Assembly: GCA_017941635.1 (NCBI GenBank)
Contig: JAGAVZ010000273.1
Coordinates: forward strand, 1-33,390
Length of the DNA: 33,390 bases
Direction of reading: 5' to 3'
Source: Cellulosilyticum sp.
GTDB taxonomy: Bacteria; Bacillota; Clostridia; Lachnospirales; Cellulosilyticaceae
The position numbers and the translations under genes are program-made. The notes beneath the pieces were generated by a model that was given only the letters and a program-made list of their open reading frames with translations, was not told the origin of the DNA and did not search any database. The number at the start of each line of letters is the position of its first letter. Position 1 is the stretch's first letter. Positions 26,698-33,390 of the stretch are shown piece by piece.

Positions 26698-26769
26698 TAG
26701 AGGTATGAAAAAAGTTGGCTATAATTCATAAAAATAGAGTTGAGATGAATAAGGATTTGGGAGGTTTGT

Positions 26770-27711
26770 ATGAAGTATAGAACTTATGCAAAGGAACTAA
26801 TAGGTTATATTGAAAATGAAGTAAAGGGAAAGAAACAAGAAATTCAAAAAGCGGTTATTACTTTATTAGCCAAAGGTCATTTGTTGATTGAAGACGTACC
26901 AGGTGTTGGAAAGACTACCTTGGCAAAAGCATTATCAGGTGCTACAGATTGTACCTTTAATCGTATTCAGTTTACACCAGACACTTTGCCAAGTGATGTA
27001 GTAGGGGTATCTATTTATAATATGCAAACAGGAAAGTTTGAATTTTGTAAAGGGGCAATTATGAGTCAGATTGTCTTAGCGGATGAAATTAATCGTACCT
27101 CACCTAAAACGCAAGCTAGTTTATTAGAAGCCATGGAGGAAAGACAAGTAACAGTGGATGGTGTAACCTATTCTTTAAAAGAACCTTTTATGGTAATTGC
27201 TACCCAAAATCCTATTGATTATTTAGGAACTTATCATTTACCAGAGGCTCAACTAGATCGCTTTTTAATGAAACTTTCCATGGGTTATCCATCAGAAGCA
27301 GCAGAGATAGAGATGGTACTTAGCAGGATGAATCATACAATGAAAGAGCAGGCGAATCATATAGCTGTAATCAATAGTGAAATAGTATGTAAGATGCAAC
27401 AAGAAGTGGAACAAGTAGAAATTCATGAGGACTTGGTTCGATATATTATTCATTTGATTACAGCAACTAGAGGACACCAATCACTTGTGTTAGGGGCTAG
27501 TCCGAGAGCAACCTTGGCTCTTGTTAGAGCAGCACAGGCTAAGGCATACATAGAAAATCGTGATTATGTGATACCAGATGATATTATACAAATGGTGGAA
27601 CCCGTTTTGAGTCATCGTCTTGTCTTAACGAATGAGGCAAGGATGAATAAGCAGACCATTAGCAAGGTTTTAGCTGAAATTGTAGGAAGAACAAAGGTAC
27701 CTATTTTCTAA
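26770..27711 (+). CDS. MoxR-family AAA+ ATPase
   Basis: An AAA+ chaperone-like ATPase, first gene of a MoxR-DUF58-transglutaminase operon. 313 residues. Walker A is DVPGVGKT (42-49), Walker B is IVLADEIN with D105 and E106, and the sensor-1 region is VIATQNPID, followed by EAQLDRFLMKL. The lid domain ends with GASPRATLALVRAAQAKA. GGGAGG lies five bases before the ATG. MoxR proteins are thought to help assemble or activate partner proteins, often metal- or VWA-linked; here the partners are probably the two downstream membrane proteins, but the client is unknown. Confidence 0.93.
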   Translation: MKYRTYAKELIGYIENEVKGKKQEIQKAVITLLAKGHLLIEDVPGVGKTTLAKALSGATDCTFNRIQFTPDTLPSDVVGVSIYNMQTGKFEFCKGAIMSQIVLADEINRTSPKTQASLLEAMEERQVTVDGVTYSLKEPFMVIATQNPIDYLGTYHLPEAQLDRFLMKLSMGYPSEAAEIEMVLSRMNHTMKEQANHIAVINSEIVCKMQQEVEQVEIHEDLVRYIIHLITATRGHQSLVLGASPRATLALVRAAQAKAYIENRDYVIPDDIIQMVEPVLSHRLVLTNEARMNKQTISKVLAEIVGRTKVPIF

Positions 27712-27771
27712 GTCTATTTCCTCGGAAATAAACGTGAGATGTGATTAGTCAAAGCGATGAAGGGAGTTTAT

Positions 27772-28953
27772 ATGCGAAAGAATCAAATGACTTATATAGC
27801 GTTGCTTCTAAGTAGTACAATTTTAGTCAGCTTAAGAGGGGGAGTAATTACTTATGCTTTATTCTATTTATGCTTAGGCATTCCAGTAGTGGCCGTTGCT
27901 TATATTTTTTATGTCTATATGTGCCTACAGTTTTATCAGCATACACCGAGTAAGATTGTTGAAAAGGGAAAACTATTACCTTATGAAGTTATTTTTAGAA
28001 ATCCAGGATGGATTCCTTTTACATATGTTAAAGTCAATTTTTATGATGAACAATGTAAGGTGGAAGAAAGTAATAAGGTAAAGGAATATTATTTACTACC
28101 TGGTGATGAAAAGAAACTAGACACAACCTTAAAATGCTTTTATAGAGGGGAATATAGTGTAGGTGTTAAGGAAATAGAGATTATGGATTTTCTCTATTTA
28201 TTTAAAATAACTTTTCCTATGATGTGGTTTTTAGAACTTACCGTACTCCCTAAAGTTATGGAATTAAAAGATCTTGGTATATTACCAACCTACGAAGATC
28301 CAAAGTCGCTGTATAGCTTTAGTATGGAGGATATGCTTCTAGAAAGTGATACCAGAAAATATCAACCTGGGGATAACTTAAAGCAAATTCATTGGAAGGC
28401 AGTGGCAAGGCAAGGAGAACTACTGACAAGACGTGTTGCCACAGAGGTAAAAAGAGAAAATATTATTGTAATGGAACAGTGTGCAGCAGAAGGAACATTA
28501 TATCAGAAACTGGCATTAGAGGATAAAGTATTGGAAATTGTGTTGGCAATCTCTTTTTACTTACAAGCTGCTAAAATAGGTACCAAAGTCATCTATGAAG
28601 AAAATGGTTTGCAGAGTTATAGTATTCAAAACGAATTAGATTTTGGAAACTTTTACCATACGAGTAGTAAATTACATTTTAATAGCCGTATAGGGATAGA
28701 GAATATACTAGAAACATATATTGAAACAAATCCTAAATTGAATTTCTATATTGTTGTAACGTACTATATTACAGAAAAGCTATATGTAAGTGTACAAAGT
28801 GCTATAGCCAATAATCAACAGATTGTTATTTTATATGTACAACATCCAATGAATAAGGTGGAAGAAGTGGTATTAAATAAACTACGAATGACTGGTAATC
28901 AAGTGTACTGCATTACACCAGAAGATTCCCTAGAAGAAATCATTGGAAGATAG
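27772..28953 (+). CDS. DUF58 domain membrane protein
   Basis: 393 residues from the ATG at 27772, five bases after AAGGGAG; the in-frame ATG at 27757 lies ahead of that site and is rejected. Two membrane helices lie near the N-terminus (TYIALLLSSTILVSL and ITYALFYLCLGIPVVAVAYI). A beta-rich region follows, then the DUF58 signature RKYQPGDNLKQIHWKAVAR (H207, W208) and a VWA-like C-terminal half. The function of DUF58 is not established. It stands between moxR and the transglutaminase gene, the usual order for this cluster, and its stop codon overlaps the next gene's ribosome-binding site. Confidence 0.9.
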   Translation: MRKNQMTYIALLLSSTILVSLRGGVITYALFYLCLGIPVVAVAYIFYVYMCLQFYQHTPSKIVEKGKLLPYEVIFRNPGWIPFTYVKVNFYDEQCKVEESNKVKEYYLLPGDEKKLDTTLKCFYRGEYSVGVKEIEIMDFLYLFKITFPMMWFLELTVLPKVMELKDLGILPTYEDPKSLYSFSMEDMLLESDTRKYQPGDNLKQIHWKAVARQGELLTRRVATEVKRENIIVMEQCAAEGTLYQKLALEDKVLEIVLAISFYLQAAKIGTKVIYEENGLQSYSIQNELDFGNFYHTSSKLHFNSRIGIENILETYIETNPKLNFYIVVTYYITEKLYVSVQSAIANNQQIVILYVQHPMNKVEEVVLNKLRMTGNQVYCITPEDSLEEIIGR

Positions 28954-28966
28954 GGGGCGGAAAAGG

Positions 28967-31339
28967 GTGAATTGGAATCAACTAAAGAAGCAACATAGTC
29001 ATTGGATGAGAAGCTCTTTATTTACACTAGGATGTGGTATGCTTATAACTTCTTGCTTAGGATTAACACACACATTATTCGTTGTATTAATCGGTTCAGT
29101 ATTTATTCATGTGTTATTTGGGATGATAGACCGCTATAAAAAGCAACCGATTACCTATATACTTATAGGGATTTTGATAGTAGGTCTATCTTTAGGAACT
29201 CATTATTATGAACAATCTATAGTAGAATGGATGAAAGAGGGTTTAATTAGCCTAAAAGACTCTAATAATGGACAAGCACAAGAGAAACATGATATATGGG
29301 TTGGTATAATGAGCCTTTTGAGTATTGTAGGGCTTATAAGTTATGTGGGAAATCAATTGAAATACATCAAAAGCATATTTGCTATTGGAAGCGTTTTGAT
29401 ACTCTTATATATGGGGATTGTACAGATGTCCATCTCTAAAGGCAGTATATTTTGTTTGAGTGTTTATGTGATGCTTGTTTTAATAGAACATTTACATAGA
29501 AAGCAGGATGAAAGTTGGAAAGTTACAATGGGCATTTTACCTATCTGTCTTTTATTAAGTGCATGTGCCATTATACTACCTTCAAAAGAAACGTCTTTAA
29601 GTTGGCAATGGGTTATTCATGCCTATGAAGCAGTTCTGGAGTGGGGACAGGATGTAGGGGCAGAAATAGCCTTTAGATGGGGTGGTGCAAGTGATACTTT
29701 TGGACTCAATTTTTATGGGGGTGAGAGAGAAAATGTACTAGGTGGCAATATTGGAAATAGAAATGACATTATGCTAAAGATTGAACCCTTAGCAAAAACC
29801 CATCATCCAATCTATTTAGCAGGGAATTATAGAGATACATATACAGGCAAAAACTGGACTTGTAGTTATATTGAAGAAGAGGAAGAATTAGAAGATTATA
29901 AACTCAGTACTTATGAGTTACTTTATGGTTTGGCTCATGAAAATTTAGAACTTGAAGATGAAGTTTTAATTAAGGCAAATAGGATAAAAGTCATTTATGA
30001 GCAAATTCGAACCAAAACATTATTTGCACCAGCGATGATGATGAGTATTGAAGATTTAATAAAAGGAAGAATGCCTACCTATACAAATACAGGAATTACT
30101 TTTTCTAAGAGACAAAAAATGGGACAGAGCTATCAGACAAATTTTATAGAGCTTAATACAGCGAGTCAATGGTTTAAAGCATACGTAGAAAAAATGGAAG
30201 TGTTTTCCTTTGGAGAGACTAATGAAGTAGAGGAAGAACAATTGTTTAGTCAGTTTCAAGGGGTGATACAAAAAAGCTTCTTAAAAGAAATGTTACGCAT
30301 GTCCAATTTATCTGCTCAATTAGAAGAACGTAGTTGTAGGATTAAGGCACAGTATACGACTTTACCAGAGGATTTACCAGAGCGGATCACCATGCTTACA
30401 AAGGAAGTTACCAAAGAGTGCTCAAATCAGTATGAACAGCTAAAAGCAATTGAGCAGTATTTGAAACAGTATACTTATACGAAGACACCAGGAAAGATAC
30501 CTGAAAATCAGGATTTTGTGGACTACTTCTTATTTGAAAATCAAGAAGGGTATTGTACCTATTTTGCAACGGCTATGGCAGTAATGGCAAGAACACTAGA
30601 TATTCCAACTCGATATGTAGAAGGCTTTATTATGGACTATAGTGATTTAGATAAGGGCAAGGTATATAATGTACGTGCTGAAAAAGCGCATGCATGGGTT
30701 GAGGCTTATTTTAAAGGAATTGGTTGGATTCGATTTGAACCTTCAGCAGGTTATGAAAATGAGGAATATATCTCTTGGAAAAACTATAAGAATCAGGCAA
30801 GTGAAACATTACTAGTAGAAAAGGAATTAGAATCAGAAACAGTAGGAATAGTATCTAGCAAATTACCAGAAGGATCTAACGAAATAACACAGGAACAAGG
30901 AAAAAAGAGAAACTATATGAGTTTTGTTTTGGATATCGTAGGTGGTGTAATCGGACTAGTCATTATTGTTTTGTTTTTGAAAAATGCACAGTATAGTATG
31001 AAATTTAAGAAGGCGACCTTAGTGCAACAATATAAACTGCGTTTTAAGGAAATAGTCTACTTGTTGGGAAAAGAGGGATTTACTCTAGAACCAGGAGAGA
31101 CTTTATTACAATTTCAAGAGCGAACAAGAACGTGTTCGGATGAAACCATACCTATAGAAAGTTTCATTGAAATCTATAGTAGGACAAGATATAGCAAAAA
31201 AGAAATTCAAGAAGAGCATATAAAACAACTAGATGAAATCTATCAGTACTTATGCAAGGTTCAGCATAAAAAGTATGGAAGAGTAAAGGTGAATTATTGG
31301 AAAATAGTGTATCGTACATATGGTTATAGGCAGTTGTAA
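28967..31339 (+). CDS. Membrane-anchored transglutaminase-like protein
   Basis: 790 residues from the GTG at 28967, six bases after GGGGGCGG, which begins on the DUF58 stop codon. The first ~230 residues form five or six membrane helices. A large outer domain contains the transglutaminase core: C530 in QEGYCTYFATAMAVMARTLD, H575 in KAHAWVEAYF, and E591 in WIRFEPSAGY where many relatives have Asp. A further membrane helix (DIVGGVIGLVIIVLFL) is followed by a cytoplasmic tail resembling DUF4129. The layout matches TgpA-type proteins. It could cleave or crosslink a cell-wall or surface peptide bond; no substrate is known. Confidence 0.9.
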   Translation: MNWNQLKKQHSHWMRSSLFTLGCGMLITSCLGLTHTLFVVLIGSVFIHVLFGMIDRYKKQPITYILIGILIVGLSLGTHYYEQSIVEWMKEGLISLKDSNNGQAQEKHDIWVGIMSLLSIVGLISYVGNQLKYIKSIFAIGSVLILLYMGIVQMSISKGSIFCLSVYVMLVLIEHLHRKQDESWKVTMGILPICLLLSACAIILPSKETSLSWQWVIHAYEAVLEWGQDVGAEIAFRWGGASDTFGLNFYGGERENVLGGNIGNRNDIMLKIEPLAKTHHPIYLAGNYRDTYTGKNWTCSYIEEEEELEDYKLSTYELLYGLAHENLELEDEVLIKANRIKVIYEQIRTKTLFAPAMMMSIEDLIKGRMPTYTNTGITFSKRQKMGQSYQTNFIELNTASQWFKAYVEKMEVFSFGETNEVEEEQLFSQFQGVIQKSFLKEMLRMSNLSAQLEERSCRIKAQYTTLPEDLPERITMLTKEVTKECSNQYEQLKAIEQYLKQYTYTKTPGKIPENQDFVDYFLFENQEGYCTYFATAMAVMARTLDIPTRYVEGFIMDYSDLDKGKVYNVRAEKAHAWVEAYFKGIGWIRFEPSAGYENEEYISWKNYKNQASETLLVEKELESETVGIVSSKLPEGSNEITQEQGKKRNYMSFVLDIVGGVIGLVIIVLFLKNAQYSMKFKKATLVQQYKLRFKEIVYLLGKEGFTLEPGETLLQFQERTRTCSDETIPIESFIEIYSRTRYSKKEIQEEHIKQLDEIYQYLCKVQHKKYGRVKVNYWKIVYRTYGYRQL

Positions 31340-31419
31340 AAAGAAGAGAAAGGACAAGTGGAAGTTAATAAGATAGAGGTTGGTAAAAAAAACATATATG
31401 AATAAATACAAATTTTGTC

Positions 31420-31448
31420 TTGTCTAGAAAAAAAGATAATGTTAAAAT
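31420..31448 (+). promoter_or_regulatory. Promoter of the second Na/Pi cotransporter gene
   Basis: -35 TTGTCT (31420-31425), 17-bp spacer, extended -10 TGTTAAAAT with hexamer 31443-31448. It lies 35 bases before the start. No clear terminator is seen between the transglutaminase gene and this promoter, so read-through is possible. Confidence 0.6.
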
Positions 31449-31483
31449 GAAGCCTGACTGTAAAAATTGCTAGGAGGCAAGAC

Positions 31484-33163
31484 ATGAATGAAATTGATTG
31501 GCTCAATGTAGCTCTCAGCTTTATAGGAGGGTTTGGTCTTTTCCTATTTGGTATGGAGTATATGGGCGAAGGTTTACAAAAAGCAGCTGGTAGCAAGATG
31601 AAGAATTTACTTGGGGCACTTACAAGTAATCCATTTTTAGGGGTACTTGTTGGAGCAGCAGTAACAGCATTAATTCAAAGTTCATCAGCTACAACAGTTA
31701 TGGTGGTTGGTTTTGTAAATGCCGGTTTGATGTCACTAAAACAAGCAGTAGGCGTTATTATGGGTGCCAATATTGGTACAACTGTAACAGCGTGGATTGT
31801 TTCACTTGGTGAATGGACAAGCTTCTTAAAACCATCCGTATTAGCACCAATTTGTATTATTATTGGTGTCATTATGATTAGTTTTTGCAAAAAACAACAA
31901 GTTAAACATATTGGGCAAATCTTATTTGGTTTCGGGGGATTATTCCTTGGTCTAGATATGATGGGAGATGCAGCAAAACCACTTGCGCAGTTAGATGCAA
32001 TGAAAAACTTATTCGTTGTATTAGGAAATAATCCATTCCTTGCAATCTTAGCAGGGGCTGGTGTAACAGCAGTTATCCAAAGTTCTTCGGCTTCTGTTGG
32101 TATTTTACAAACATTAGCAATCGTAGGTCTTGTAAGATGGGATTCTGCAATTTATATTATCTTAGGACAAAATATTGGTACTTGTATTACAGCAATTTTA
32201 TCAAGTATGGGTGCATCTAAAAATGCCAAGAGAGCAGCAGCAATGCACTTCTTATTCAACTTTATTGGAAGTGCCATCTTTGCGGTGGTTGGGATTGTAG
32301 CATTCAAATTCTTTATCCCACAGATTGGAGCATTACCAATTGATGTGACACAAATCAGTGTGGTACACACTATCTTTAACGTTGTTAATACAATTATGTT
32401 ATTCCCATTTGCTGGACTTTTAGTAAAAATTGCTGAAAGACTTATTCCTGACCATGGAAACGAAGCAGATGCAAGTGAATTACAGCATTTAGATGAACGT
32501 ATCTTAGAAACACCATCATTTGCTGTAGAAAATGCAGTAAAAGAAGTCGTTCGTATGGGTCAAATCGCTATGAAGAACGCAGAGACTTCTATTGAAGCAT
32601 TGTTCACTAGAGATGAAGCAAAGATTGAAGAAGTGCTTAATACTGAAAAGACAATCAATAAGTTACAACATGATATCAATCACTATTTGGTAAAATTAAG
32701 TAATTTGCATGTTTCTTCAGAAGAACATGCAACGATTACAAAGCTTTTCCATATGGTAAGCGATATCGAGCGTGTAGGTGATCATGCAGAAAATATTGCA
32801 GAGCTTGCACAATCTCTTATCAGTGAAGATAAACACTTATCAGAAAACGCTCAAACTGAATTAAGAGCCATGACAGATACAGCGCTTAAATGCTTAGTAA
32901 TTTCTCTAGAAGCTTATGAGAAGTCAGATGAAGCTTTAACAAAAGAAGCGTTAATATTAGAAGATACTGTAGATGCTATGGAAATTAAATTACGTTCAAA
33001 ACATATGAAACGTTTAGCAAATAACACATGTGATGCAATTGCAGGAGTTATTTTCTTAGATGTTATCAGTAATGTGGAACGCATCTCAGATCATGCTTGT
33101 AATATCGCAGGCGTGTTATTTGATGAACATGAAATGTTAGAGGCTGAATTAGCAGCAAACTAA
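31484..33163 (+). CDS. Na/Pi-cotransporter family protein with PhoU domain, copy 2
   Basis: 559 residues, same build as the copy at 24893: two Na_Pi_cotrans repeats (ALIQSSSATTVMVVGFVN, VIQSSSASVGILQTLAI) and a C-terminal PhoU-like domain (MVSDIERVGDHAENIAEL, VISNVERISDHACNIAGV). Most of the membrane part is identical between the copies, while the PhoU part and the loop after residue 240 differ more. TAGGAGG lies six bases before the ATG. The two genes flank the moxR operon in the same direction. Different PhoU halves may mean different control of similar transport; that is an inference. Confidence 0.9.
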   Translation: MNEIDWLNVALSFIGGFGLFLFGMEYMGEGLQKAAGSKMKNLLGALTSNPFLGVLVGAAVTALIQSSSATTVMVVGFVNAGLMSLKQAVGVIMGANIGTTVTAWIVSLGEWTSFLKPSVLAPICIIIGVIMISFCKKQQVKHIGQILFGFGGLFLGLDMMGDAAKPLAQLDAMKNLFVVLGNNPFLAILAGAGVTAVIQSSSASVGILQTLAIVGLVRWDSAIYIILGQNIGTCITAILSSMGASKNAKRAAAMHFLFNFIGSAIFAVVGIVAFKFFIPQIGALPIDVTQISVVHTIFNVVNTIMLFPFAGLLVKIAERLIPDHGNEADASELQHLDERILETPSFAVENAVKEVVRMGQIAMKNAETSIEALFTRDEAKIEEVLNTEKTINKLQHDINHYLVKLSNLHVSSEEHATITKLFHMVSDIERVGDHAENIAELAQSLISEDKHLSENAQTELRAMTDTALKCLVISLEAYEKSDEALTKEALILEDTVDAMEIKLRSKHMKRLANNTCDAIAGVIFLDVISNVERISDHACNIAGVLFDEHEMLEAELAAN

Positions 33164-33197
33164 ATTTTATTCAATATATACTAATATCAATACCTTG

Positions 33198-33226
33198 AGG
33201 GATGTCCGAAGTGGCATCCCTTTTTT
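33198..33226 (+). terminator. Terminator of the second cotransporter gene
   Basis: A 9-bp stem, AGGGATGTC with GGCATCCCT (one G-U), 6-base loop, then six T. Confidence 0.92.
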
Positions 33227-33284
33227 ATAAATCAAAAGAGTTATTGGTAGATTTGTAATAAAAACAATAAATAAGCAAAAAGTA

Positions 33285-33313
33285 TTGATAAAGGTATAAT
33301 TTTTGGCTAAAAT
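33285..33313 (+). promoter_or_regulatory. Promoter near the right edge
   Basis: -35 TTGATA (33285-33290), 17-bp spacer, -10 TAAAAT (33308-33313). It points toward the partial frame at 33352. Confidence 0.6.
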
Positions 33314-33351
33314 AGGTGATGTGGGACGCAAACATCAAAGTGGGGACAAAA

Positions 33352-33390
33352 ATGTCTCACTATAAAATGAATTGGGAAGGTTCACAGGGA
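33352..33390 (+). CDS. Start of an unidentified gene, cut by the window edge
   Basis: ATG with TGGGGA five bases upstream and the promoter at 33285 about 40 bases before. Only 13 codons are visible, MSHYKMNWEGSQG, with no stop. Too little to assign. Two short stems in the leader (GATGT/ACATC at 33318-33335 and GTGGGGAC/GTCTCAC at 33340-33360) overlap the start region. Confidence 0.35.
   Translation, partial: MSHYKMNWEGSQG

Overview
The window looks like the chromosome of a low-G+C Gram-positive anaerobe, most likely class Clostridia. The DNA is AT-rich, ribosome-binding sites are of the AGGAGG type, and most genes have sigma-A-like promoters and hairpin/U-tract terminators. A leucine T-box leader, an iscR-iscS-iscU-mnmA cluster and a Gram-positive Cna-B/SpaA-type surface protein point the same way. 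The species cannot be named from this sequence alone.

Layout. (1) Bases 3-2225: the 3' part of a large surface protein (adhesin domain, two SpaA/Cna-B-like domains, a Pro-Glu-x repeat, a C-terminal membrane anchor), closed by a terminator. (2) 2403-13490: a long branched-chain amino acid operon. A promoter and a T-box with a CUC (Leu) specifier precede ilvB, ilvN, leuA, an unrecognised small membrane protein, leuC, leuD, an 18-residue hydrophobic mini-ORF, leuB, ilvD and a second ilvB. ilvC is absent; ilvE lies apart at 22038 with its own promoter. (3) 13710-16049: three separate units, a tandem Bfd-type [2Fe-2S] protein, a DUF5067-like lipoprotein and an ADP-ribosylglycohydrolase. (4) 16050-16985: a gene-free stretch of more than 900 bases full of secondary structure, including a candidate 6S RNA. 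(5) 16913-20297: the iron-sulfur and thiolation operon iscR-iscS-iscU-mnmA, controlled by two matching palindromic operators. (6) 20302-24680: selO (minus), ilvE (plus) and a six-TM chemoreceptor-like protein (minus), separated by bidirectional terminators. (7) 24785-33226: a moxR-DUF58-transglutaminase operon lying between two close Na/Pi-cotransporter-PhoU paralogues. The last 100 bases hold a promoter and the start of a further gene.

How the genes fit together. Pyruvate is carried to acetolactate (IlvB/IlvN), dihydroxy acids are dehydrated (IlvD), the leucine branch is completed by LeuA, LeuCD and LeuB, and IlvE aminates the keto acids. LeuC and IlvD are Fe-S enzymes, and the Fe-S assembly genes lie a few kb downstream. 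The IscS persulfide can feed both the IscU scaffold and MnmA for tRNA 2-thiouridine.

The least explained signals are the two small hydrophobic ORFs inside the leucine operon, a 13-bp hairpin over the leuA stop codon, the structured block at 16109-16755, and the duplicated transporter pair. Several starts were moved from the longest open frame to the ATG or GTG with a proper ribosome-binding site (ilvN, the small membrane protein, iscR, selO, the chemoreceptor, the DUF58 gene and the transglutaminase gene).
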